Assembly: GCA_965221985.1 (NCBI GenBank)
Contig: OZ244928.1
Coordinates: forward strand, 2,294,001-2,358,000
Length of the DNA stretch: 64,000 bases
Direction: 5' to 3'
Source of the DNA: J054 sp965221985
GTDB taxonomy: Bacteria; Pseudomonadota; Gammaproteobacteria; Steroidobacterales; GCA-2729495
Made by a program: the position numbers and the translations under genes. Under the pieces are notes generated by a model. The model did no database searches, was not told where the DNA came from, and saw only the letters and a list, made by a program, of their open reading frames with translations. Numbering within the stretch: the stretch's first letter is position 1; each line of letters opens with the position of its first letter. Shown here piece after piece: positions 17,221-24,596 of this stretch.

Positions 17221-18161
17221 ATTCGCCCAAGGGGCCGGCCCAAAAAACCAGCGTGGCCAAGCGAGACGTGGATGGCATTCTGCTGCTGGATAAGCCCTTA
17301 GGCATTACCTCCAATCGTGCCCTGCAAAAGGTCAAGCGCTTGTATCAAGCAAAGAAAGCCGGGCACACCGGCAGCCTCGATCCATCGGCCAGTGGCATGC
17401 TGCCGATTTGCTTTGGTCAAGCCACCAAGTTTTCCGGGTTCCTCTTGTCCGCCAGCAAGACCTATAGCGTGATTGCACAGTGGGGTGCGCGGACCGACAC
17501 GGCGGATGCCGACGGCAAAGTGGTCGAAACATCGGCCATCCAGACGATAAGCAAGGGCGATCTCGAGCGGGCCTTGGGGACACTTCGCGGCGACATTCAG
17601 CAGGTGCCGCCCATGTATTCGGCGCTGAAACAGGATGGCAAGCGTTTGTACGACCTGGCCCGGGCGGGCCAAGAAGTGCCGCGGCCACCGCGTGCGGTGA
17701 CCATCCATGCGCTGGAAATCGTCGCCTTTGACCCGCGGCAACCCCGGCTGGTGATCCACTGCAGCAAGGGCACCTATATTCGCAGTTTGGTGGAGGATAT
17801 CGCGGCGGCCTGCGGGACTGTGGGGCACGTTAAGGCGCTGCGTCGGCACGCGGTCGAGCCCTTCGAGGAAGCCGCCCTGGTGAAGCTGGACCAACTCAGC
17901 GCGCTGGCCGAGGAGTTGTCGGCGCTGGATAATTTGCTGGCCCCGGTTGATGCGGCCATTGCTAATTGGCCTTCCATCGAACTGGACGAAGAGCAAACCC
18001 ACAGACTCCGCCTGGGCCAAGCCGTGCAGACGGGCGGCGCCGTTGCCGTCGCCGCTACCGGCGAGGGCCTGGTGCGCATCTATGGGCCCGATGCCGGGTT
18101 TTTGGGTATCGGCGCGGTGGGGGCGGAGGGCCAATTGGCGCCAAGGCGGTTGCTGGTCTAA
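17217..18161 (+). CDS. truB: tRNA pseudouridine(55) synthase TruB
   Basis: A 314-residue protein with a TTG start preceded by GGAGGAGGG. KKAGHTGSLDPSASGMLPICFG contains the catalytic Asp of the TruB motif (G-x-L-D-P-x-A-x-G-x-L). QVPPMYSALKQDGKRLYDLARAG and RLVIHCSKGTYIRSLVEDI are further family blocks; a C-terminal PUA-like domain ends the protein. It forms pseudouridine 55 in the T loop of tRNAs. Confidence 0.97.
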   Translation: MNSPKGPAQKTSVAKRDVDGILLLDKPLGITSNRALQKVKRLYQAKKAGHTGSLDPSASGMLPICFGQATKFSGFLLSASKTYSVIAQWGARTDTADADGKVVETSAIQTISKGDLERALGTLRGDIQQVPPMYSALKQDGKRLYDLARAGQEVPRPPRAVTIHALEIVAFDPRQPRLVIHCSKGTYIRSLVEDIAAACGTVGHVKALRRHAVEPFEEAALVKLDQLSALAEELSALDNLLAPVDAAIANWPSIELDEEQTHRLRLGQAVQTGGAVAVAATGEGLVRIYGPDAGFLGIGAVGAEGQLAPRRLLV

Positions 18162-18270
18162 GGCGCAGTTAGCACTCAAGACTACTGTCCCTGGCCGCCG
18201 ATGGCAGGTACAATACGCCGCGATTTTGTAGAGCAATCAAGAAGCTGTAGCTGACAGGGAGAGCGCAGGA

Positions 18271-18540
18271 ATGTCTCTTAGCGGAGAACAGAAAACTAAG
18301 ATTATCGAGGAGCACCGCCGCGACGACGCCGACACCGGTTCGCCGGAGGTCCAGGTTGCGTTGTTAACGGCGCGTATCGTTGAACTCGGCGAGCACTTCG
18401 GCACGCATAAAAAGGATCATCACTCACGGCAGGGGCTGCTGAGAATGGTCAATAAACGCCGCAAGTTGCTTGACTACCTCAAGAACAAGGATAGCGATCG
18501 GTACAGAAAACTGATCCAAACTCTTGGGCTGCGTCGTTAA
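18271..18540 (+). CDS. rpsO: 30S ribosomal protein S15
   Basis: An 89-residue protein of the exact S15 length with the family blocks DTGSPEVQVALLTARIVELGEHFGTHKKDHHSRQGLL and RRKLLDYLKNKDSDRYRKLI. A clear GGGAGAG ribosome binding site precedes it. In E. coli S15 represses its own translation by binding its leader; whether the leader here does so cannot be judged by eye. pnp follows after about 90 bases. Confidence 0.98.
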   Translation: MSLSGEQKTKIIEEHRRDDADTGSPEVQVALLTARIVELGEHFGTHKKDHHSRQGLLRMVNKRRKLLDYLKNKDSDRYRKLIQTLGLRR

Positions 18541-18579
18541 GGCGCGCCCGTTTCCTTTACGCCACATTTCGGTCTCATC

Positions 18580-18612
18580 AAGCAGTGGGCATTTTGCCCG
18601 CCGTGCTGTCTG
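18580..18612 (+). promoter_or_regulatory. Hairpin between rpsO and pnp
   Basis: The segment contains GTGGGCA-TTT-TGCCCGC-type pairing (one wobble) between rpsO and pnp. In E. coli this interval holds a terminator and an RNase III-processed stem through which PNPase autoregulates. The structure here is modest and has no T-run, so the assignment is tentative. Confidence 0.35.
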
Positions 18613-18633
18613 GGGCCTCATTAGGATCTATCA

Positions 18634-20721
18634 GTGAAATCCATTAAGAAAAGTTTTCAATACGGTGAGCACGAAGTCACCCTAGAAACCGGTGCTGTTG
18701 CTCGGCAAGCCGACGGCGCGGTGCTGGTGAGTGTTGCCGAGACCGTGGTATTGGTGACGGCCGTGGGCCGCAAGAGTGCTGAACCCGGCCGTGACTTTTT
18801 TCCGCTCACGGTAAACTATCAAGAGCGAACCTATGCGGCGGGCAAAATTCCCGGCGGTTTCTTCAAGCGTGAAGGCCGTCCGACGGAAAAAGAAACCCTG
18901 ACATCCCGCTTGATCGACCGGCCGGTTCGACCCCTTTTTCCGAAGGGCTTTAAGAACGAGGTTCAGGTTATCGCCACGGTGATTTCCATGAACCCCGATG
19001 TGAATCCGGATATCCCGGCACTCATCGGCGCCTCGGCGGCTTTGGCCATTTCCGGTATGCCCTTTAGTGGCCCCATCGGTGCCGCAAGAGTCGGTTATGT
19101 CGATGGCCAGCATGTTTTGAATCCCACGCAGACGCAGTTGGCTGATTCCAAGTTAGACCTGGTGGTCGCCGGCACGGCAGCTGCTGTGTTGATGGTTGAG
19201 TCCGAGGCGGAGCTACTCTCTGAACAAGTCATGCTCGATGCCGTGGTTTTTGGTCACGAGCAAATGCAGACGGCTATCGAAGCCATTGCCGAGTTGGCGG
19301 CGGAAGCGGGCAAGCCGGCCTGGGAATGGGAAGCACCAGAAACGCCCGCCGATTTGGTGAGTGCCGTGGCTGCCCAAGCCGAGGAGGGCATTACAGAAGC
19401 GTACACCATCCGCGAGAAACAAGAGCGCTATGCGCAAGTGGGTGAGATAAAGGCGGCGGCCGTTGCGGCTTTGGCCGGCGATGAATCGGCCCAATGGACT
19501 GAAGCCGAAGTCGCCGGGGAATTGAGCCGGCTGGAAAGCCGCGTGGTGCGCGAGGGCGTGCTGAGCACCGGGGAGCGCATTGACGGTCGCGATACGCGCA
19601 CGGTTAGACCCATTCAGGTTCAGACTGGAGTGCTTCCAAGAACTCATGGTTCGGCGATCTTTACCCGCGGCGAAACCCAGGCCTTGGTGGTGGCCACCTT
19701 GGGCACGGGCCGCGATGCACAAATCATCGATGCGCTAGAGGGCGAGTATAAGGATCCCTTCATGCTGCACTACAATTTCCCGCCGTATTGCGTCGGTGAA
19801 ACGGGCTTCATGGGTGGCCCGAAACGCCGCGAGATCGGCCACGGTCGACTGGCAAGACGCGGTATTAAGGCCGTGTTGCCGGACATGGAAGAATTTCCCT
19901 ATGTCATTCGCGTGGTCTCGGAAGTCACCGAGTCCAACGGCTCCAGTTCCATGGCCTCGGTTTGCGGCACGAGCTTGTCGTTAATGGACGCCGGTGTGCC
20001 CATCAAGGCTCCGGTGGCCGGCGTGGCCATGGGCTTGGTGAAAGAGGGCGATCGCTATCAAGTGCTCACCGATATTCTCGGCGACGAGGATCATCTCGGT
20101 GACATGGACTTTAAGGTCGCTGGTACCCGTGAGGGTGTCAGTGCCTTGCAAATGGACATCAAGATCGACGGCATTACCCGCGACATCATGGAGAATGCGC
20201 TGAGCCAGGCTCGCGAAGCGCGGCTGCATATTCTCGACGAGATGGGCAAAGTTATCGATGCTCATCGGGAAGAAATGTCCGAATGGGCGCCGACGATTAT
20301 CAGCATGAAGATCGACCCGGAGAAAATTCGCGATGTCATTGGTAAAGGCGGTGCGGTGATTCGCGCCATCACCGAAGAAACGGGCGCTACGGTTGATATC
20401 GATAACGATGGCACCGTTCGTATTGCTTCGGTTGAAGGTGCATCAGGTCGTGAAGCCAAATCACGGATTGAGCTCATTACCGCGGATGTTGAAGTTGGTC
20501 GGATTTATGAAGGCCGCGTGGCGCGTCTCATGGATTTCGGTGCCTTCGTTACCATTCTGCCCGGCAAGGACGGCTTGGTGCATATTTCGCAAATATCCTC
20601 GGAGCGCGTTGAGAAAGTCAGCGACAAACTCGCCGAGGGCGATATCATTAAAGTGAAAGTCTTGGAAGTCGATCGCCAGGGGCGGATTCGCCTGAGCATG
20701 CGCGATCTAGAAGCCGCCTAG
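18634..20721 (+). CDS. pnp: Polyribonucleotide nucleotidyltransferase (PNPase)
   Basis: A 695-residue protein with a GTG start behind TTAGGAT. Two RNase PH domains (YQERTYAAGKIPGGFFKREGRPTEKETL; GSAIFTRGETQALVVATLGT and FPPYCVGETGFMGGPKRREIGHGRLARR), an alpha-helical linker, a KH domain (IRDVIGKGGAVIRAITEETGATVDI) and an S1 domain (GRVARLMDFGAFVTILPGKDGLVHISQI). It degrades mRNA 3'-5' phosphorolytically and scaffolds the degradosome with RNase E. Confidence 0.98.
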   Translation: MKSIKKSFQYGEHEVTLETGAVARQADGAVLVSVAETVVLVTAVGRKSAEPGRDFFPLTVNYQERTYAAGKIPGGFFKREGRPTEKETLTSRLIDRPVRPLFPKGFKNEVQVIATVISMNPDVNPDIPALIGASAALAISGMPFSGPIGAARVGYVDGQHVLNPTQTQLADSKLDLVVAGTAAAVLMVESEAELLSEQVMLDAVVFGHEQMQTAIEAIAELAAEAGKPAWEWEAPETPADLVSAVAAQAEEGITEAYTIREKQERYAQVGEIKAAAVAALAGDESAQWTEAEVAGELSRLESRVVREGVLSTGERIDGRDTRTVRPIQVQTGVLPRTHGSAIFTRGETQALVVATLGTGRDAQIIDALEGEYKDPFMLHYNFPPYCVGETGFMGGPKRREIGHGRLARRGIKAVLPDMEEFPYVIRVVSEVTESNGSSSMASVCGTSLSLMDAGVPIKAPVAGVAMGLVKEGDRYQVLTDILGDEDHLGDMDFKVAGTREGVSALQMDIKIDGITRDIMENALSQAREARLHILDEMGKVIDAHREEMSEWAPTIISMKIDPEKIRDVIGKGGAVIRAITEETGATVDIDNDGTVRIASVEGASGREAKSRIELITADVEVGRIYEGRVARLMDFGAFVTILPGKDGLVHISQISSERVEKVSDKLAEGDIIKVKVLEVDRQGRIRLSMRDLEAA

Positions 20722-20742
20722 TTTTACCGCAGCTGTCAATGC

Positions 20743-20777
20743 AGGGGCCGTGACGTCTGTCGCGGCCCCTTTCTTTT
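20743..20777. terminator. Terminator after pnp
   Basis: A 10-bp stem AGGGGCCGTG / CGCGGCCCCT (one wobble pair) with an 8-base loop followed by TTCTTTT. It ends the rimP-pnp operon. Confidence 0.85.
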
Positions 20778-20779
20778 AT

Positions 20780-21130
20780 CTAGCTATTGAAATACCCGCC
20801 GCTTGGTGCCGGCGGTGGTTCACGTAACGCGGATTGCAGCGCATCGTTCAGCCGGCCCGCCAGGCTGGGATCGGTTTGACCTCTGCCGGTGAGCCGGATC
20901 ACATCGCACAAGAACTTTGCGCTCAAGAGCGGATTCTCCCGCTGCGACTCACCGATGATTTGTAACAGAATGCTGGTGGTAATGTCCGCCCCGCTGGTGC
21001 GTTCGACCACGCGAATTTGCTCACCTTCCAAAATCAAACGGCGCAATTCTTCGAGGTTGACGTAACGGCTCTCCTGGGTATCGTAGAGCCGCCGGTTCAC
21101 ATATTTGCGAATGACTCTAGCTTCATTCAT
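20780..21130 (-). CDS. PhaR-type polyhydroxyalkanoate synthesis regulator DNA-binding domain protein
   Basis: A 116-residue protein beginning RVIRKYVNRRLYDTQESRYVNLEELRRLILEGEQIRVVERTSGADITTSILLQIIGE, the N-terminal DNA-binding domain of PhaR-type regulators. A second partial block (PLLSAKFLCDVIRLTG) resembles the PHB-accumulation regulatory domain. In PHA-producing bacteria PhaR represses phasin genes. No pha genes lie in the window, and the protein is shorter than classical PhaR (about 180-190), so the target is unknown. Confidence 0.8.
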   Translation of the reverse strand: MNEARVIRKYVNRRLYDTQESRYVNLEELRRLILEGEQIRVVERTSGADITTSILLQIIGESQRENPLLSAKFLCDVIRLTGRGQTDPSLAGRLNDALQSALREPPPAPSGGYFNS

Positions 21131-21423
21131 GGCTCGGCCTCGTCTTCATAGTACAAGTGGGCGCGCTCTGCCGCAACGCCACAAACTTATTAGACCGAGC
21201 TTGGCCGCACAAGTTCGGGTGGTAGTTCTAAGCCCTTGGTAATATTGAGTAAAGACTAGAATATTGCTATTAATTAGAAAGTTATCATATATTTCTTATG
21301 TAATCTGTGGGAAATACTTTGGGACAGTGCCTTCTACTTCTAGCGTTTTCCACGGAGGTTACGGGCCTTGTTGGATGTCCGGATAAATATAAATATCGGA
21401 TAAATATTCCCGGAACCCATTAG
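21131..21423. other. AT-rich intergenic stretch upstream of the transposase remnant
   Basis: About 290 bases, visibly more AT-rich than the flanking operons, between the phaR-like gene and the Y1 transposase remnant. No supported gene or RNA was seen. Confidence 0.4.
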
Positions 21424-21767
21424 CTGGGACGCGGGGGCAAAACAGACGATCGCCTGCTCGGCGACGATACCTGGTTAACGCAAAACTTAGCGAATGAACC
21501 AAGACCAGTTGCACAGCAAACCCTGGATGCAATGATTTCAACTGTCTGCAAGACACATCATCTAGATGAAAAGTCGCTCAGCCTGCCTCGAGGCTCGCAC
21601 CTGCACTGCGAAATTCGGGTAGAGATTTGCGATCCAAGCCGTCGACCACGGGGTTGCCGGTGTTAGCGAAGCGGCGCGTCGCTTCAATCGCTCTCAGTCA
21701 GCGCTGTCGCAGCTTATGCAGCGGCTAAAACGAAAGAAAACTTATAAACTAATGACCGGCACCAAAT
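21424..21767 (+). pseudogene. Remnant of a REP-associated (Y1) transposase C-terminus with its terminal repeat
   Basis: Frame 21424-21655 reads GDDTWLTQNLANEPRPVAQQ and continues TLDAMISTVCKTHHLDEKSLS, resembling the C-terminal linker of Y1 (RAYT-type) transposases. After a frameshift near 21630 the frame from 21623 reads GVSEAARRFNRSQSALSQLM then QRLKRKK, the helix-turn-helix that ends such proteins. The catalytic HUH/Tyr domain is missing. Directly after the HTH comes the terminal repeat (21735-21767, ...TGACCGGCACCAAAT), the same terminus found on the short inverted-repeat elements at 51-60 kb. This is strong circumstantial evidence that this transposase family mobilised those elements. 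Confidence 0.65.
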
Positions 21768-21936
21768 GGCTCTATCAAAATTGCTAATGCCAGGCATCTT
21801 CTTGGCGATTTTTGCAGCCATGGGTCAATTGTTTTTTACGCCAAAGTTCACCATAGCATTCTTGTTGTTTTACGGCATTCCTTACGGGGTGCTTATTTTT
21901 TCCTGGTATCGACTGACCAAGCAACAGCAAATTTAG
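21766..21936 (+). CDS. Small two-helix membrane protein (56 aa)
   Basis: An open frame of 56 codons encoding two hydrophobic helices: LLMPGIFLAIFAAMGQLFF and IAFLLFYGIPYGVLIFSWY, ending in RLTKQQQI. The composition and the 'FFTPKF' turn look like a real inner-membrane miniprotein. The first ATG (21766) is formed by the end of the transposon terminal repeat (ACCAAATG), while a second in-frame ATG at 21787 may be the original start. No good ribosome binding site is visible for either. No family recognised. Confidence 0.5.
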   Translation: MALSKLLMPGIFLAIFAAMGQLFFTPKFTIAFLLFYGIPYGVLIFSWYRLTKQQQI

Positions 21937-22004
21937 TGTTAATTATTGGGAGCAATATCCCTAGTTCCTCCTCCCAACACCGTTTCTAAGCCATCACATT
22001 GAGG

Positions 22005-22982
22005 TCACTGGCCTCCAGGTGCCATCCGATGCCCCCGATCCGCCACCCACGCCCAAACCTCCGCCACGGGCGCTGCACGCAACTCCACCGGCGCCCGACA
22101 ACCCAATTCCACTAAGGCTTGGCAAATATTCTCGCCCGCCCGAGCATCGTCCACCGCGGGCGCACCGGTTTGCTTACTCAGCTTCTCGCCATCAGCACCG
22201 CGCAACACCGGAATATGGCCATACCCGGGCTGCTCAAGCCCGAGCTGCCGCTGCAACCAAATCTGTGCAGGCGTAAATCCCAGAATATCGTCACCCCGAA
22301 TGATCTCCGTGATGCCGGCCTCGGCGTCATCGAGCACGCAGGCGATGACGTAGGCGCTTAAGCCGTCGCGGCGGCGGATGATGAAATCGCCCAGCTGGCT
22401 TTCTAACTGATAGGTGAGGGGACCGCAGTAGAGATCGGTGAACTCGATGGTAACGGGTTCGGTGCGCAGGCGAATGGCGGCATTCGTGGTTTCATGATGC
22501 GCGTGGCGGCAGGTGCCGGGGTAGACCGGGCCGGCAATGCCCTGGGGTGCTGAACCTCGAACGGATTTTCGGGAGCAGGTACAGGCGTAGGCGGATCCGG
22601 CGGCGAGCAGCCGGTCGACTACTGCCGCGTATGTTTCCAGATGCTGGCTTTGGTAGCGAAGCTCTTCGTCCCAGTGCAGTCCATGGGCTTCCAGGCTGCG
22701 CAGAATGGCGTCGGTGGCGCCGGCGACTTCGCGGGGTGGGTCGATGTCTTCTATGCGCAGTAGCCACTGACCTTGCTGCTGTTTGGCGCGCATGAAACTG
22801 GCCACCGCTGCCAACAGCGAGCCGGCATGCAAAGGGCCGGTGGGTGAGGGCGCGAATCGACCGCGATAAGCGGCTGGGCCACGCGTGGCTCGAGACGGCT
22901 GTTGAGCGCTGATCTCGCTGCTCGCGCGGTGCTTAGCGGTACTGGTCTTCCCGGTCCCGGTACTGACGTTCGGCGAGTTCAC
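22005..22982 (-). CDS. gluQ: Glutamyl-Q tRNA(Asp) synthetase
   Basis: A truncated glutamyl-tRNA-synthetase paralogue that attaches Glu to the queuosine in tRNA(Asp). YRGRFAPSPTGPLHAGSLLAAVAS contains the HIGH-like motif, LRIEDIDPPRE follows, then the zinc-site region with three Cys and a His (CTCSRKS...YPGTCRHAHH), DYVIA-like YVIACVLDDAEAGITEIIRGDDIL, and the KMSKS-equivalent KLSKQ. No anticodon-binding domain, as expected. The start is uncertain: the frame has no ATG near the domain, and the GTG at 22982 would overlap the end of dksA by about 50 bases. The dksA-gluQ pairing is typical of gammaproteobacteria. queF lies close by, so queuosine synthesis and use are neighbours here. Confidence 0.93.
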   Translation of the reverse strand: MNSPNVSTGTGKTSTAKHRASSEISAQQPSRATRGPAAYRGRFAPSPTGPLHAGSLLAAVASFMRAKQQQGQWLLRIEDIDPPREVAGATDAILRSLEAHGLHWDEELRYQSQHLETYAAVVDRLLAAGSAYACTCSRKSVRGSAPQGIAGPVYPGTCRHAHHETTNAAIRLRTEPVTIEFTDLYCGPLTYQLESQLGDFIIRRRDGLSAYVIACVLDDAEAGITEIIRGDDILGFTPAQIWLQRQLGLEQPGYGHIPVLRGADGEKLSKQTGAPAVDDARAGENICQALVELGCRAPVELRAAPVAEVWAWVADRGHRMAPGGQ

Positions 22983-23853
22983 GCCGTTCCTGCGCCTCGA
23001 CACAGAGTGTCGCAACGGGACGGGCTTCTAAACGCCGCAGTCCGATCTCTTCACCCGTTTCCTCGCAATAGCCATAGCTGCCATCGTCAATACGGCCTAT
23101 GGCCTGTTCGATCTTCTTTAGCAGTTTGCGTTCGCGGTCCCGGGTGCGCAGTTCCAAGCCAAACTCCGACTCCTGGGTGGCCCGGTCATTCGGGTCCGGG
23201 AAGTTGCTGGCTTCGTCCTGCATGTGATGCACAGTTCGGCCGACCTCTTGAATGAGTTCGTTTTTCCAGCCGAGCAAAATATCGCGAAAGTGCTCAAGCT
23301 GCTCTTCATTCATATAGTCTTCGTCGCGTTCGGGAAAGTAAGGCTCGATGCCGTGAATAAGGGCAGACTCGTCAACTTTCCGCGCGCGTGCCTTTGCCTT
23401 GCCCTTGCCGGTGGGGCGGCGGCGTTGCGACGGGGGTTTTTTCTTCACCGCGGCCTTCTTCTTGACCGCCGGTTTTTTGGCAACCGCTTTCTTTTTGCTG
23501 ACCTTTTTCTTTACCGCAGCCTTTTTCTTGCTGCTGGCTTTTTTCTTGGCTGCCGGTTTCTTGCGACTGACCTTCTTCTTGCTCTTCGTTTTTTTCTTGC
23601 TGGCCGCCTTTTTCTTTACCGCGGCTTTTTTCTTGCGACTGGTTTTCTTCTTGGCCGCCGGTTTTTTGCGGCTGGGCTTCTTCTTGCTCGTGGCTTTTTT
23701 CTTGCTAGCCGCCTTCTTTTTACTCGCTGCCTTTTTCTTGCGCGCGACCTTTTTCTTGGCCGGCGCTCGCTTGCGGCTGGCGGCCTTTTTCTTGCTCGAA
23801 GCTTTCTTCTTGCTCTTGGCTTTCTTCCGTGAGGAGGCTTTCTTAGCGGCCAT
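22933..23853 (-). CDS. dksA: DksA-type RNA polymerase-binding protein with long Lys-rich tail and degenerate zinc finger
   Basis: A 306-residue protein from the ATG at 23851-23853. Residues 1 to about 160 are almost only Lys, Ala, Ser, Arg and Val in KKKAASKKKA-type repeats (AlgP/histone H1-like). The rest is a full DksA: MNEEQLEHFRDILLGWKNEL, the coiled-coil tip FPDPNDRATQESEF retaining the D-x-x-D-x-A motif that enters the polymerase secondary channel, and the globular end. The canonical four-Cys zinc finger is reduced: first pair reads C-E-E-T, second C-V-E-A, the pattern known from Pseudomonas DksA2, which does not need zinc. The last part overlaps the gluQ frame. A typical DksA is about 150 residues, so the tail doubles the protein. 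Confidence 0.9.
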   Translation of the reverse strand: MAAKKASSRKKAKSKKKASSKKKAASRKRAPAKKKVARKKKAASKKKAASKKKATSKKKPSRKKPAAKKKTSRKKKAAVKKKAASKKKTKSKKKVSRKKPAAKKKASSKKKAAVKKKVSKKKAVAKKPAVKKKAAVKKKPPSQRRRPTGKGKAKARARKVDESALIHGIEPYFPERDEDYMNEEQLEHFRDILLGWKNELIQEVGRTVHHMQDEASNFPDPNDRATQESEFGLELRTRDRERKLLKKIEQAIGRIDDGSYGYCEETGEEIGLRRLEARPVATLCVEAQERRELAERQYRDREDQYR

Positions 23854-23943
23854 CAATATTGACTCTCGCTGGTGAAAAACCGACGCATTATACCCACGTG
23901 GCAGCGGGTTTAAAGGGCTGGGCTGATTGGCGCGAAAAGCGGG

Positions 23944-24336
23944 CTAAGCAGGGCTTTGCGGCGCCAGGTCGACGCTGTCTGGCGGTGCCCAGCCCGGTGC
24001 GCGGAAATCTGCGATCACCGTGGTGTAGAGCCCGCCCCGTACGTTGAATTCTGCCCGCAGGCGGGCGTACTTGGGGTCGAGAAGCTGCACCAGATCGTCC
24101 AAGATTTCGTTAGTGACGGCTTCGTGGAAGGCGCCCACGTCCCGAAAGCCCCAGATATATTGCTTCAGCGATTTCAATTCCACGCAATGTTGTGCCGCGA
24201 TGTACTCAAAATGCAGCTCAGCGAAGTCCGGTTGCCCCGTCTTGGGGCACAAGCAGGTGAATTCCGGTATGCGAATTCTGATCACGTACTCGCGTTCAGG
24301 GCTTGGATTATCAAAGGCTTCCAATGCGTTGTTCAA
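23944..24336 (-). CDS. queF: NADPH-dependent preQ0 reductase (QueF, short form)
   Basis: A 130-residue protein with FTCLCPKTGQPDFAELHFEYI, which carries the catalytic Cys and Asp of the QueF motif, CVELKSLKQYIWGFRDVGAFHEAVTNEI with the NADPH-side E and H, and a C-terminal RGGLYTTVIADFR. The length matches the unimodular (Bacillus-type) form rather than the approximately 280-residue E. coli form. It reduces preQ0 to preQ1 in queuosine synthesis. The start is taken as the TTG at 24336; a TTG at 24324 is also possible. It is divergent from smc. Confidence 0.93.
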   Translation of the reverse strand: MNNALEAFDNPSPEREYVIRIRIPEFTCLCPKTGQPDFAELHFEYIAAQHCVELKSLKQYIWGFRDVGAFHEAVTNEILDDLVQLLDPKYARLRAEFNVRGGLYTTVIADFRAPGWAPPDSVDLAPQSPA

Positions 24337-24596
24337 CGTATTTACCAGTTGTTTATCGGCGTGAAAAAAGTCTTGACTGACTGCGGCATAACTTGGGTGT
24401 GTTGCTCTGTTTTTTACTTTACACTAGCGACTGTGCGTGAACTATTGCTTTGCAATAAAGCCGTGGTTTGCTTTGTATCGGGATGCTGGCGTGAGTTTAG
24501 GGACTCGCCGGCTTTACGGGGGTACGTGTTGCTCGTTGAACGAGGAATTTCCGTGCATTTGTCGCCACCATTGAGCCTGTTCTAGGCGGCTGAAGC

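Noticed and set aside
23224..23875. Long plus-strand hydrophobic frames with Phe/Leu-rich repeats
   Set aside because: They are the antisense image of the Lys-rich tail of DksA; lysine codons read backward give Phe and Leu.
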